64,000 nt of DNA, taken from NCBI GenBank assembly GCA_016841625.1, contig JAENYU010000010.1, positions 29,428 to 93,427 of the forward strand, given 5' to 3'. Each line of letters starts with the position of its first letter. The first letter of the stretch is position 1. Position numbers and translations under genes: made by a program. The DNA is from Methanobacteriota archaeon. GTDB lineage: Archaea > Halobacteriota > Methanosarcinia > Methanosarcinales > Methanosarcinaceae. The notes below the pieces were generated by a model, which was given only the letters and a program-made list of their open reading frames with translations, was not told where the DNA came from and ran no database searches. Shown piece by piece: positions 42,184-51,511 of this stretch.

Positions 42184-45168
42184 ATGGATTTCAGGATAAA
42201 GGTCTACGGCATGACCTGCGGTCATTGCCAGAAAAGGGTAGCTGATGCTATATCCTCTCTGGAGGGGGTAGAATTCGCAGAGGTCAATCTCGAAGCCGAA
42301 GAGGCTAGAGGTAGCTTCGACCCCGAAAAAGTAAGCCTGGAGGCTATAAGGGAAGCTATTCGGAAAGTCGGATATGAAACTGAAAAAGAAGAATCCGAAA
42401 AAGAAAAATCCGTAATAGTAGCTCCGGAAGGGATACCTGAAACAACTGAAAAAGAAGTTACGGCAATGTCCCCTGAACTTCCTGAGAAGGAAATCACTCT
42501 CGAGGAAGAAGTCACTCCCGAGGAAGAAGTTAAGACAGGAGAGGATGCAGAGGCCGAAAAGGAAGTGAGGGCAGGAGAGGATGCAGAGAAAAAAGCAGCC
42601 CTTGAAGCCGGCTCTAAAACCATCCCTGAAGCCACACCTGCCACGCCTGAAGCCACGCCTGCCACGCCTGCCACACCTGCCACGCCTGAAGCCGTCCCTA
42701 AAGAAATCACCCTCCGGGTTTCGGGCATGACCTGCGCCGCCTGTGCGGCAAATATCGAGAGGGTCCTGAAAAAGAAGGAAGGCGTGGAATCCGCATCCGT
42801 AAATCTTCCGCTCGAAAAAGCCAGTGTAAGTTTTGAGCCGTCCCGGATTTCTCCGAAAGAAATCGAGGAAGCTATCGAGTCAATAGGGTATGGGGTGGAA
42901 AAGGATACTGTTACTCTGGACCTGCAGGGTATGACTTGTTCGGCCTGCTCTGCAAACATTGAAAAGGTCCTGAACAAAACCGAAGGAGTAATTTCGGCTT
43001 CAGTAAGTTTCCCGCTGGAAAAAGCTATTGTGGAATTCGATTCCTCCCGGGTTTCGGTCCGGGAAATGATTGCAGCTGTCGAGAGCATCGGCTACGGGGC
43101 TTCCGTAAAGGTCGAAACCGCGGAATATGAAGATAGGGAACGGGAATTTCGAGAAGCTGAGATCCGTAAGCAAAAGAATAACCTGCTCATTGCCCTGGTC
43201 CTGGGGGTCCCCATCTTTTTAGGAAACATGCGGATGATGTTTCCTTTTTTTTCCTTCGTGCCCGCCTTTCTCTCTAACCCGATTGTGTTATTTGTACTGG
43301 CAACCCTGGTCCTCCTCTTTCCGGGGAGGCAGTTTTTCGTCGGGACTTTCAAAGGTTTCAAGTACGGCGTAACCGATATGAACCTCCTGATCGCCGCCGG
43401 GGCAGGGTCAGCTTACCTGATAAGCGTGGCCGCAACTTTCCTGGACCTGGGACCCGGCTACGACAGTACCTACTACGACACGGTTTCTTTCCTGATCATT
43501 TTCATTGTCCTGGGCCGCTACCTGGAAGCCAGGGCAAGGGGGAAGACCTCGGAAGCCATCCGAAAACTGATGGGACTCAGGGCAAAGACTTCCCGGATCC
43601 TGGTTGACGGGGAGGAAAAGGAGGTCCCTGTGGAAGAAGTCGGCGTAGGGGACATAGTGGTTGTCCGCCCCGGCGAAAAGATCCCCGTTGACGGGCTTGT
43701 GGTTGAAGGAAACTCGGCAGTGGACGAGTCCATGCTGACCGGGGAGAGCATCCCCGTGGAGAAAGGGAAAGGCGATACGGTTATAGGGGCTACCCTGAAC
43801 AAGACCGGGGCTTTTAAGTTCAGGGCAACAAAAGTTGGGGCAGACACTGCCCTTGCCCAGATCATCAAGCTCGTTGAAAACGCCCAGACCATGAAAGCGC
43901 CCATCCAGCGAGTTGCCGACGTCTTTGCCGGGAATTTTATCGTAGCAGTGCACATAATTGCCCTGCTTGCGTTTTTCTTCTGGTTCTTTATAGGATACTG
44001 GCGCTACGGCGTGGGAGAGTCAGAAGCCCTCATGGGAATCAGCCCCTTCCTCTTTTCCCTGCTGATAGCAATCACCGTCCTTGTGATCTCCTGCCCCTGT
44101 GCTGTGGGCCTGGCAACCCCGGCAGCCATCATGGTAGGCACGGGCAAAGGCGCAGAAAACGGGATCCTGATCAAGGGTGGGGAAGCTCTTGAGAGGGCAC
44201 ACAAACTTGATGTGATCGTTTTTGACAAGACAGGGACCCTTACCGAAGGTACCCCGAAACTTACGGACGTGCTGGCAGCTCCCGGCAGGGAGGAAAATGA
44301 AGTGCTTTTTGTTGCAGCCACGGCTGAAAAAGGCTCGGAACACCCACTGGGAGAAGCGGTGGTGAAAGGGGCGGAAGCCCGGGACCTAATCCCTGGAAAC
44401 GCAACCGATTTCAAATCCATTCCCGGCAAGGGGGTGGAAGCCTACTTCGAAGGAAAAAGAGTTCTCCTGGGCACCCGGAAGCTTATGGAAGAAAACGGGA
44501 TTTCTTTCAGGGAACTTGAAGCCGATATGCGTAACATTGAGGTAAACGGAAAGACGGCAATGCTAATTGCCCTTGAATCCGAAGTCCTGGGTTTGGTTGC
44601 CGTAGCCGATACCCTTAAAGGGAGTTCAAAAAAAGCGGTCCAGACCCTCCGGGACATGGGCATCGAAGTTGTGATGATAACCGGAGACAACGCCGCAACC
44701 GCAAACGCCATCAAAGCGCAGGTCGGGATTGAGAGAGTGCTTGCCGAAGTGCTGCCTGAAGACAAGGCAGGAGAAGTCAAGAAACTCCAGGAAGAAGGCA
44801 AACTCGTAGGAATGGTGGGCGACGGGATCAATGACGCCCCTGCCCTGATCCAGTCCGACGTGGGGATCGCCATGGGCGCGGGAACTGATGTGGCTATGGA
44901 ATCCGCTGAAATCGTGTTGATCAAGAACGACATCATGGACGTTGTCGCCGCCCTTCGCCTGAGCCGGCTGACCATCCGCAAGATCAAGCAGAATCTGCTC
45001 TGGGCTTTCGGGTACAATGCCCTCGGCATCCCCATAGCTGCGGGAATTCTCTATCCTTTTGTGGAGCGCATCCTGATCTCCCCGGAACTTGCAGCAGCGT
45101 TCATGGCCATGAGTTCGGTTTCCGTGACAACCAATTCCCTGCTCATGAAAAGAAGTAAGATTAAATAA
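42184..45168 (+). CDS. copA: Copper-transporting P1B-type ATPase with three HMA domains
   Basis: A 994-residue Cu(I) exporter. It has three cytoplasmic HMA domains: GMTCGHC (about 10-16), GMTCAAC (about 181-187) and GMTCSAC (about 249-255). The first is separated from the second by an acidic linker of about 110 residues, including a Pro/Thr/Ala repeat ([13 protein letters not shown]). It has eight membrane helices, the actuator motif TGES (about 519), the ion-path motif CPC (about 636), the phosphorylated DKTGT (about 681), the HP motif EHPLGEAV and GDGINDAP. The length and order are normal except for the long linker. With the three upstream single-domain proteins it forms a copper handling set of six HMA domains. 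Confidence 0.95.
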   Translation: MDFRIKVYGMTCGHCQKRVADAISSLEGVEFAEVNLEAEEARGSFDPEKVSLEAIREAIRKVGYETEKEESEKEKSVIVAPEGIPETTEKEVTAMSPELPEKEITLEEEVTPEEEVKTGEDAEAEKEVRAGEDAEKKAALEAGSKTIPEATPATPEATPATPATPATPEAVPKEITLRVSGMTCAACAANIERVLKKKEGVESASVNLPLEKASVSFEPSRISPKEIEEAIESIGYGVEKDTVTLDLQGMTCSACSANIEKVLNKTEGVISASVSFPLEKAIVEFDSSRVSVREMIAAVESIGYGASVKVETAEYEDREREFREAEIRKQKNNLLIALVLGVPIFLGNMRMMFPFFSFVPAFLSNPIVLFVLATLVLLFPGRQFFVGTFKGFKYGVTDMNLLIAAGAGSAYLISVAATFLDLGPGYDSTYYDTVSFLIIFIVLGRYLEARARGKTSEAIRKLMGLRAKTSRILVDGEEKEVPVEEVGVGDIVVVRPGEKIPVDGLVVEGNSAVDESMLTGESIPVEKGKGDTVIGATLNKTGAFKFRATKVGADTALAQIIKLVENAQTMKAPIQRVADVFAGNFIVAVHIIALLAFFFWFFIGYWRYGVGESEALMGISPFLFSLLIAITVLVISCPCAVGLATPAAIMVGTGKGAENGILIKGGEALERAHKLDVIVFDKTGTLTEGTPKLTDVLAAPGREENEVLFVAATAEKGSEHPLGEAVVKGAEARDLIPGNATDFKSIPGKGVEAYFEGKRVLLGTRKLMEENGISFRELEADMRNIEVNGKTAMLIALESEVLGLVAVADTLKGSSKKAVQTLRDMGIEVVMITGDNAATANAIKAQVGIERVLAEVLPEDKAGEVKKLQEEGKLVGMVGDGINDAPALIQSDVGIAMGAGTDVAMESAEIVLIKNDIMDVVAALRLSRLTIRKIKQNLLWAFGYNALGIPIAAGILYPFVERILISPELAAAFMAMSSVSVTTNSLLMKRSKIK

Positions 45169-45466
45169 GTTCAGGGTGGATACTTCTGTTGTTCAATAAT
45201 TTAAGGAAGAAATCCAGGCAGAATTGCCGGAGTAGATAAGAACAGATTGCTCAATATCTGGAAAAAGATAGCTGATATCTGGAAAAAGATTGCTCATTAT
45301 TCAGGACGGATGCCTACAGCAGCTTTCGTATCCAATTGTGTTCCGATCAAACCTTTTATGATAGAAAAGTAACCTCTACACCTAGAACAACTTCTACACC
45401 TAAAACAAGCAGTAAACATCTAACGATTCTTTGATCGATGGCCTCTACAGTAAACGGGTGAACTCC
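45169..45466. other. Spacer after copA
   Basis: It contains a short direct repeat, GATATCTGGAAAAAGAT and its neighbour CAATATCTGGAAAAAGAT (about 45252-45290), and two copies of ACACCTAAAAC-type sequence near 45378-45410. No gene was recognised. Confidence 0.45.
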
Positions 45467-45727
45467 ATGGTGAAATTCGGACCGAAGGACAAAAGGACCA
45501 GGCTTGTACTCCTTGCAAGCTTTGCAACCTCTATAGTACTCTTGAACCTTTTTTTGTTGGGGGCGATTCTGACCAATATGATTCGGGGGGACATGTCCTA
45601 TACCCAGGTGGATATGGTGGCAGGTGCCGTTTTCGTCTTTGTAATAACAATGATAATTTCCTTATCCCTCTGGCCAAAAATAATTGACCGGCTTGAGAGC
45701 AGGGAAGAAGCCAAAAATAGCTCCTGA
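45467..45727 (+). CDS. Small two-helix membrane protein
   Basis: An 86-residue protein with a basic start (MVKFGPKDKRTRL), two membrane segments (about 14-35 and 48-69) and a charged tail (EAKNSS). The SD GGGTGA lies five bases before the ATG at 45467. The frame is open from 45431, but no good start is there. It sits between copA and the phasin-like gene on the same strand. I do not recognise the family. Confidence 0.6.
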   Translation: MVKFGPKDKRTRLVLLASFATSIVLLNLFLLGAILTNMIRGDMSYTQVDMVAGAVFVFVITMIISLSLWPKIIDRLESREEAKNSS

Positions 45728-45796
45728 TCTCCGGGACTTAGCCATTACCATGCAAGCAATTATATCAAGATTAACGATTCCAATCCAGGTGTGAAT

Positions 45797-46123
45797 ATGA
45801 AAAAATCCATCAGAAAACTTGGGCTCATCGGGGCCGGCCTCTGGGCGATGACCGAAGAAAAGATCGATGAACTCGTAAAGGACCTGGTCGATAAAGGGGA
45901 CATCAATAAGGAAGAAGGCAAAAAACTGGTTCTGGATATGCTCGATGAGAGCAAAAAACAGAAAACCGATCTCGAGAAGAAAATTTCCGATAAAATTCAG
46001 GAAACCATCTCAAAAGCTGATTTCATTTCCAGAAAAGACATGCAGGAACTTGAAGCCAGAATCGCGACCCTGGAAGAAGACGTCCGGAAAATGAAAAACA
46101 AAGAAAAGATGTTTTTCAAGTGA
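45797..46123 (+). CDS. Phasin-like (PhaF/PhaM-type) helical protein
   Basis: A 108-residue all-helical protein. The N-terminal part has a conserved-looking LGLIGAGLWAMTEEKIDELVKDLVDKG, followed by KKLVLDMLDESKKQKTDLEKKISDKIQETI and a C-terminal coiled coil (DMQELEARIATLEEDVRKM). It resembles the small proteins called phasin or polyhydroxyalkanoate-synthesis regulator homologues. I see no PHA synthase here, so the role in this organism is open. The ATG at 45797 is preferred over GTG at 45791 because the SD AGGTG lies just before it. A decayed second copy lies at about 48143-48413. Confidence 0.68.
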   Translation: MKKSIRKLGLIGAGLWAMTEEKIDELVKDLVDKGDINKEEGKKLVLDMLDESKKQKTDLEKKISDKIQETISKADFISRKDMQELEARIATLEEDVRKMKNKEKMFFK

Positions 46124-46230
46124 AAACGATCTTTTTTGGATGAGGGTTTTATCCTGTATTGTCCCTTTCTGTCCTTTTTTCCATTTTTGGGATTTTTTTA
46201 GTTTCTGTTTTTCAGGATGGATATATTTTC

Positions 46231-46497
46231 TTACAGTTCTTCAATCACTATGTCGTCTTCAAGACTTGCATTTTCAAGCAGAGCCTCGAGTTCTGCTACC
46301 TCAGCTTCAAGTTCCTGAATTTCAGTTTCATTAATTTCCAGTTTTCCGGAAGAATCTCCGGCTTCTTCCCCTGCGTCAGCAGCTTTTGAGTCTGGTTCGG
46401 ATTCCTCTATTTCAGAGGCATCATTCCCGACGCAGCCGGACCCCACAATCCAGACCATTAAAGCAGAGAGGATAAGCAGATGAGTTAACTTGAACAT
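46231..46497 (-). CDS. Small acidic lipoprotein, copy B
   Basis: An 88-residue exported protein with a signal peptide ending in the lipobox-like GSGC (Cys about 22). The Cys would be lipid-modified to anchor it outside the membrane. The mature part is very acidic, with a predicted helix (ETEIQELEAEVAELEALLENA). It is clearly a paralogue of 48497-48760. It lies downstream of the secreted coiled-coil protein gene 46578-47912, as its paralogue does. The function is unknown. Confidence 0.75.
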   Translation of the reverse strand: MFKLTHLLILSALMVWIVGSGCVGNDASEIEESEPDSKAADAGEEAGDSSGKLEINETEIQELEAEVAELEALLENASLEDDIVIEEL

Positions 46498-46577
46498 TGA
46501 ATGCCCCCTTGATTCTCAGATTCCTCATTTTGACCATTTATCATTTCCTGACCCTTCAGAAGGTACTGATCTTTAGC

Positions 46578-47912
46578 CTAAGCCTGGTCATGGATTTTAT
46601 CTTGCTCCCTCACCTGGTCCTGGTCCTGATCCTGAATTTGGTCCTGGTCTTGCTGCTTTACCTGGTCTTGCTGCTTTACCTGGTCTTGCTGCTTTACCTG
46701 GTCCTGATCTTGATCTTGATCCTGAATTTGGTCATGGTCCCGGATCTGTTCCTGGTCTTGCTGCTTCACCTGGTCTTGATCTCCAACCCCATACCGCTTC
46801 AGTTCGTTGAAGATATCTTTAAGGATCTGGTTCGCTTCGTTAACGTTGTCCAGAGAGGTGTGCAGGAGGTCATTTGCATTCTCCAGGTCTTCTGCGGTTG
46901 TTTCTTCGTTCTGATATATGATATTGGCTGCTGTGTGGTTGTCCCGGGCATACCCTATCAGTTCATTGTACAGGCCGAGTTTGTCCTCAAGTTCTGTGGT
47001 GTCAACACCGTTTTCGTTCAATTGCAGGATTCTGTTCTCAAGCCTGTCTGAAAGAGCTTCGGATTTTTCGAGGGATTTGTCCAACCTTTCACTGACCGTC
47101 TGCCCTGTGCCGAAAGTTACGTCTTTCCTGGCATTAATCCAGGTACCGCGTATGGACTTTGCCACTATTGCGAAATCTTCAATGTCTTCGGCATTTTCAA
47201 TGTTTTCCTGTTCCGCCTCCAGCTGGTTTATCCGGTTTTCAATTCCGGCAATTCTTGCTTCCTTGCCGGGGCCATTTGAGTTATTAAGGTTGTACTGCAC
47301 GTTTTCAAGCTGGGCTATCATATAGCAGACGCTTGTGTTAAGATACAGCCTGGTAGTTTCCCTCTCAGGGTCCCCGAATTGTTCGGTCCTGATCCGGCTC
47401 CTGATCCTGAGGAAGTCTCCTTTTGCATCCTGGTAATCGCTTTTGCAAATCCGAAGCTGTTCCCTCATCAGTTCTCTTTGCTGCTCCATTTCCTGGGTTC
47501 TTTCCTTTAGCTGTTCCATTTCCCGGTTTCTGCTTCGTTCCTCCTCACCAGACCGTATGGTGGCTCCGTTTCCGTTTCCACCTTCACTTCCCCCCTGCTG
47601 AGCGTTATCCGTTCCCTTCTGGGCGTTATCCGTTCCCTTCTGGGCGTTATCTGTTCCCTTCTGGACGTTATCGGTTCCCTTTTGGGCGTTATCCGTTCCC
47701 TTCTGGGCGTTATCTGTTCCCTTTTGGGCGTTATCTGTTCCTTTCTGGGCGTTATCTGTTCCCTTTTGGGCGTTATCTGTTCCCTTCTGGGCGTAATCAC
47801 TGCCTCCGTTTCCTGCCCCATTCCCTGCAAAGGCGGTTACCGACAGGGTGCTGAAAATGAGAAGTAAGACAGTTAAATAAGACAAATATCGTATTACTTT
47901 TCCTGATTTCAT
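46578..47912 (-). CDS. Secreted coiled-coil protein with repeats, copy B
   Basis: A 444-residue protein with a signal peptide (about 1-29, cleavage near AFAGNG). Next is a region of about nine heptad repeats NAQKGTD (about 38-105), then a charged coiled-coil core (about 130-375), then a Gln/Asp-rich tail (QDQVKQQDQ type repeats). The core is homologous to the neighbouring 48772-49809 protein, sharing YQDAKGDFLRIRSRIR, RGTWINARKD and NELKRYG. The NAQKGTD and QDQ regions are absent from the paralogue and are encoded by 21-bp and shorter DNA repeats. It is probably a cell-surface protein of unknown function, linked to the adjacent lipoprotein. Confidence 0.75.
   Translation of the reverse strand: MKSGKVIRYLSYLTVLLLIFSTLSVTAFAGNGAGNGGSDYAQKGTDNAQKGTDNAQKGTDNAQKGTDNAQKGTDNAQKGTDNVQKGTDNAQKGTDNAQKGTDNAQQGGSEGGNGNGATIRSGEEERSRNREMEQLKERTQEMEQQRELMREQLRICKSDYQDAKGDFLRIRSRIRTEQFGDPERETTRLYLNTSVCYMIAQLENVQYNLNNSNGPGKEARIAGIENRINQLEAEQENIENAEDIEDFAIVAKSIRGTWINARKDVTFGTGQTVSERLDKSLEKSEALSDRLENRILQLNENGVDTTELEDKLGLYNELIGYARDNHTAANIIYQNEETTAEDLENANDLLHTSLDNVNEANQILKDIFNELKRYGVGDQDQVKQQDQEQIRDHDQIQDQDQDQDQVKQQDQVKQQDQVKQQDQDQIQDQDQDQVREQDKIHDQA
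46600..46790 (-). repeat. Coding repeats for the Gln/Asp-rich tail
   Basis: The CCTGGTC, TTGCTGCTT and ACCTGG motifs recur and encode QQDQVKQ-type repeats at the C-terminus of the secreted protein. Copy number is likely variable. Confidence 0.8.
47597..47795 (-). repeat. 21-bp coding repeat, about nine copies
   Basis: Units of CCCTTCTGGGCGTTATCTGTT and close variants repeat head to tail and encode NAQKGTD in the secreted protein. The repeats are nearly identical, so expansion or contraction is likely between strains. Confidence 0.93.
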
Positions 47913-48142
47913 CTAACTCCCCCACTTAATCGTTTTGTGAATGTTGCTTTATTTGGCAGGGGAACATATAAGCATACTTTCCTGAAAATACTCAATGAAC
48001 CGAATCAGGTGAATTTTAAAGCTTGATAGTTTTTTTATTTCCTTGATAAAACTTGAATATAAATTTAATTTTATATCTCTCCTTTAATTTACCTATTTTT
48101 TTCGTAAAAATTTATTTTATACCTCTAAACCTCGTCTTCCAG
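47913..48142. other. AT-rich spacer upstream of secreted protein copy B
   Basis: This AT-rich stretch should hold the promoter for the minus-strand secreted protein gene. The left part of the phasin-like pseudogene begins at its right edge. Nothing else was recognised. Confidence 0.4.
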
Positions 48143-48413
48143 CCCCTCCACCGGGCGACGCCCGAAGGAAAGATTAATAAAACCGTGAAGGACCCGGTCG
48201 AGGAGGGGATCTTAAGGGAGAAAGCAAAAATCTGTTTCCGGAAATGCTTGAGGAGGGTAGGAAAATAAAGAGCATGAGAATTAAATTTTTGAGGAAATCC
48301 GGGAAAAAGTTGCAATTTCCAGATAAAACTTCCAGAAGCTTGAAAACAGAATAGGAACTCTGGAAAATCCTGGTGCAGGAGTTGAAAAATGAAGAAAAGA
48401 CGTTTTCAGGTGA
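48143..48413 (+). pseudogene. Decayed copy of the phasin-like gene
   Basis: Sequence here follows the phasin-like gene (45797-46123) from about its 15th codon to its end. GAAGGAAAGATTAATAAAACCGTGAAGGACCCGGTCGA matches the EEKIDELVKDLVDK codons, and KLENRIGTLEN (about 48332-48365) matches ELEARIATLEE. The copy has shifted frame and internal stops (TAA at about 48266) and no start. The similarity continues past the stop (GTGAAAACGATCTTTT). It lies where the intact gene lies relative to the other module, so the module was duplicated as a block. Confidence 0.72.
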
Positions 48414-48496
48414 AAACGATCTTTTCTTCGCTGGCTTAGGTCTTGTCGCCATATTGTTTTTTTTAGGTTCTGTTTTTGCAGGTGGGATTAATTTTT

Positions 48497-48760
48497 TTAC
48501 AGTTCTTCAATCGCGATGTCTTCTTCAAGGCTCACATCATCAAGCAGGGTCTCGAGTTCTGCAATGTCTGCTTCAAGTTCCAGGATTTCTGCTTCGTTAA
48601 GTTCCAGGTACCCTGCATCCTGGAATTCTTCTCCTGCTTCAGCAGCGTCTGAGTCAATTTCCGATTCTTCGACTTCAGCAGCATCGTTCCCGACGCAGCC
48701 TGACCCGATAAGCCAGACCACTAAAGTTGAGAGGATGAGCAGGTGAGTGAATTTTACCAT
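48497..48760 (-). CDS. Small acidic lipoprotein, copy A
   Basis: An 87-residue paralogue of 46231-46497 with the same plan: signal peptide, lipobox GSGC, acidic tail and final VSLEEDIAIEEL. Identity is clear along the whole length, including the first residues THLLILS and the end. It lies 11 bases downstream of secreted protein copy A, so the two are one transcript. The function is unknown. Confidence 0.76.
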   Translation of the reverse strand: MVKFTHLLILSTLVVWLIGSGCVGNDAAEVEESEIDSDAAEAGEEFQDAGYLELNEAEILELEADIAELETLLDDVSLEEDIAIEEL

Positions 48761-48771
48761 TTTGCGCCTCC

Positions 48772-49809
48772 TTAACTCTCGGTTTCCCCGTCTTCTTCAG
48801 AGGAACCCTCAGTTTCTTCATCCTCTGTGTCAGCTTCGGCTTCGTATTCTTTCAGTTCATTAAAGATTTCTTTCAATAGCTCGTTTGCTTCGCTTATGAT
48901 CCCAAGGGCTTCACGCAACTGGTTGTTTGCTTCTTCTATCTCTTCCGCTCCTATATTTTCATCTTGGTAGATTAATTTAACCTCTTCCTGCTTTTCCCAG
49001 GCCTCTTCCATTAAATCGTCGTATTGATCCAGTTTGTCTTCCAGCTCATCGAGTTCCTCGGTATCCTCTGTGTTTTCTTTCAGATTCTGGATTCTATCGC
49101 GGAGCACCTGTGAGAGGGATTCGGACTTGCTCAGGGATTCTTCCATTTTCTTGCTGACAGTCTGGCCTGCTTCGGAAGCTGCGTTTTTCCTGGCGTTGTT
49201 CCAGACTCCCCTCACGGATGTGGCAGAATTTGCGAAGTCTTCGAGCTCATCTGCATTTTCGATATCGGCTTTTTGTTGCTCAAGCTCTTCTATCCTCTCT
49301 TCGATAACGACAATCCTATCTTCTGTACTGTTGCTGTTTGACTGTTCAAGGTTGTATATTATGTTCTCGAGGTGGGCTATCATGTAGTCGATGCTTGAGA
49401 TAAGATATGCCCTGGTAGCTTCCCTTTGCGTCTCCCCAAATTTTCCAGCCCTGATCTGGCTCCTGATCCTGAGAAAAGCCCCTTTTGCGTCCTGGTATTC
49501 TCTTCTCTGGTTCTGGACTTCTTCTTTCATCTGTTTCTTCTCTTGGATCCTCTGCCTGATCAGTTCCTTTTTCTGGAGAGTTTCAGAATCTGAATTTTCT
49601 TCATCTGCATCCTCTTCAGTGTTTGAACCTTCGGAATCTGTTGTGTTTGAACTTGCGGAATCTGTTACTTTCCATAACTTCCCGTTCTCAGCACCATTTC
49701 CTGCCCCATGTCCGTTTCCGGCAATGGCGGTTGCAGGTAGGATGCTGAAGAGGAGAAGCATGATAGTAAAACAGGATAAATAGCGTGTGACTTTTCCTGA
49801 TTTTTCCAT
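48772..49809 (-). CDS. Secreted coiled-coil protein, copy A
   Basis: A 345-residue paralogue of 46578-47912. It has a signal peptide (about 1-30, ending TAIAGNG) and then a Ser/Thr/Glu/Asp-rich stretch replacing the NAQKGTD repeats (NTTDSEGSNTEEDADEE). A long charged coiled-coil core (about 95-320) and a short acidic tail (EDEETEGSSEEDGETES) follow. Many core residues match copy B (YQDAKGAFLRIRSQIR, RGVWNNARKN, FNELKEYE). The mature protein is highly acidic. It is likely surface-exposed, held or assisted by the lipoprotein encoded just downstream. Confidence 0.76.
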   Translation of the reverse strand: MEKSGKVTRYLSCFTIMLLLFSILPATAIAGNGHGAGNGAENGKLWKVTDSASSNTTDSEGSNTEEDADEENSDSETLQKKELIRQRIQEKKQMKEEVQNQRREYQDAKGAFLRIRSQIRAGKFGETQREATRAYLISSIDYMIAHLENIIYNLEQSNSNSTEDRIVVIEERIEELEQQKADIENADELEDFANSATSVRGVWNNARKNAASEAGQTVSKKMEESLSKSESLSQVLRDRIQNLKENTEDTEELDELEDKLDQYDDLMEEAWEKQEEVKLIYQDENIGAEEIEEANNQLREALGIISEANELLKEIFNELKEYEAEADTEDEETEGSSEEDGETES

Positions 49810-50032
49810 CTGACTGCCTCAATCCAATCTTTTATAATTTTGCAACTGATGATCTATTAGAAAGGGGAAAATATAAACATTCTTTCCGGAAAATCCTTGA
49901 TTGATTGAAACACATGGATTATAAAGCTTGATAATGCCTTTTTTATCTCTTTAAAACTTTATTATGCCTTTAAATGCAGGGGTCTCCTTGAAGTAAGTAA
50001 AGGATTTATGCTAAAAACCCATTTAACACTGC

Positions 50033-51172
50033 GTGAATTTTAAAAAGCTCTTCATGGTCACCTGCATCCTCTGTTCCCTCCTCTTTATCCAGGGAACAGC
50101 CCTTGCTGCAACTGTGCACGGGACCGTCTATGAGTGGTACAGTTTCGAGCCGCTTAATAACGCCGTGATTGAAATAAATTCAACCCCCGAACAGTACTTT
50201 GTTGCAGTGGACTCTGTATATTCCTTCAGCTTGCCGCCGGGAAATTATCTTGTAAAAGCCAGCTATTTCGAAGGAAATAATATAGTGTATGCCGCTGAAG
50301 AGACGATTAAGATCACCGAAAACGGGGATTATGTAGTTGATCTTCTCCTCTTCCCCACATACGAGGAAGAGCTTCTGAACCAGAGCGAATTTGAAGAATT
50401 CGATCAGGATTTTGAAGAAGCGGAACTTGTGACCGAGGAAAGTTCCGGGAACACCACGTATGCGGCCCTAATACTGGCCCTCTGCGTTCTGCTTTTTACC
50501 GGTTATTTATGGAACAAAAGAAAAGGGAAACCCTCGGAAATCCCCGATGACTCCCTGAAGGAAAACGAAAGGCTGAGTGAAATGGACCCTGGGAATGCAG
50601 GGAATGATCCGGAAAACTTTGAGGAATTCGAGGAAAAAGCCGAAAATTTTGTAAGTTCCTCAGAAACAAACTCCGAAGCTCCTGCTTTACAGGCTGTTGA
50701 AGAAGATACCCGAAAACCTGCAGCAGAGCTTCTGGAACCTGAAGCCCTGTCCTTTAATGAAGAAGCATTTGAAGATAAAACCCCGGAAACCGAAGCAAGT
50801 TCAGAAGTAGAATCAAAAGAAGTCCTGAGTGAATCGGAAGTTGCTGTGCCCTCGTCACTTCCGCAGACGCCGGACAAACTGGAGATAGAAGTTCAGGATG
50901 ACCCCGAAGCTTGCCTTCCGGACGATTTGAAGGATATTCTGGAACTGATCCGCGTTAGTGGGAACCGGATTACCCAGCTGGAACTCAGAAAGAAATCCCG
51001 CTATTCCGAGTCCAAGGTAAGCCTGATGCTCTCGGACCTGGAAGAGCGGAGGATGATTGAAAAGTTCAAGAAAGGAAGAGGAAATATTATAAGGATCCCG
51101 GATGAGCATGTCTTAAAAAGGGATGATGAAAACAAAAATGATAAGGAGGGGGAAAATTCCGAAAATCTGTGA
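50033..51172 (+). CDS. Membrane-anchored winged-helix regulator with extracellular Ig-like domain
   Basis: A 379-residue protein with a signal-like N-terminus (LFMVTCILCSLLFIQGTALA). Next is a carboxypeptidase-regulatory-type beta-sandwich outside the cell (about 27-115, VHGTVYEWYSFEPLNNAVI ... FSLPPGNYLVKASYF). A membrane helix follows (about 143-163, YAALILALCVLLFTGYLW), then an acidic linker of about 130 residues (EEDTRKPAAELLEPEA). The C-terminal winged-helix domain (about 300-368) has DILELIRVSGNRITQLELR and SKVSLMLSDLEERRMIEKF. This puts a DNA-binding domain in the cytoplasm attached to an outside sensor. The GTG start at 50033 has no SD. An ATG 21 bases on is possible. The target is unknown. 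Confidence 0.8.
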   Translation: MNFKKLFMVTCILCSLLFIQGTALAATVHGTVYEWYSFEPLNNAVIEINSTPEQYFVAVDSVYSFSLPPGNYLVKASYFEGNNIVYAAEETIKITENGDYVVDLLLFPTYEEELLNQSEFEEFDQDFEEAELVTEESSGNTTYAALILALCVLLFTGYLWNKRKGKPSEIPDDSLKENERLSEMDPGNAGNDPENFEEFEEKAENFVSSSETNSEAPALQAVEEDTRKPAAELLEPEALSFNEEAFEDKTPETEASSEVESKEVLSESEVAVPSSLPQTPDKLEIEVQDDPEACLPDDLKDILELIRVSGNRITQLELRKKSRYSESKVSLMLSDLEERRMIEKFKKGRGNIIRIPDEHVLKRDDENKNDKEGENSENL

Positions 51173-51290
51173 AGGTCATTTAAACGGTTGAAGGTCACCT
51201 AAATGTTGAAGGTCACCTAAATGTTGAAGGTCACCTAAATGTTGAAGGTCACTTAAATGTTGAAGGTCATTTAAACGGTTGAAGGCTCCT
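51168..51290. repeat. 18-bp tandem repeat, about six copies
   Basis: GTTGAAGGTCACCTAAAT repeats every 18 bases (starts 51187, 51205, 51223, 51241, 51259), flanked by diverged copies with TCATTTAAACG. The array begins right at the stop codon of the winged-helix gene. The rest of the spacer to 51511 has no gene. Confidence 0.93.
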
Positions 51291-51511
51291 GAATTAATAC
51301 TTCCTGTCCTGAAATGATCCTTCTTCTGAAAAACCGTAATAGCAAATTATATAACTGAATTCACCTACTAAACAGCAGAAAGTAAGGGAATATATTTGAA
51401 AGATTTTGAAATGTGATGACTTTAGTTAAAAATGTGATGATTTTAGTTAATACCTTTTTGCTTCTCATATCTTGAAGATACTTCATAACTGAAATTACAC
51501 CGAGGGACAAT

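Noticed and set aside
48134-48206. Long stem-loop between CCCCTCC and GGAGGGG as a non-coding RNA
   Set aside because: The stretch aligns with the phasin-like gene and is better read as the start of its decayed copy. The pairing is partly a by-product.
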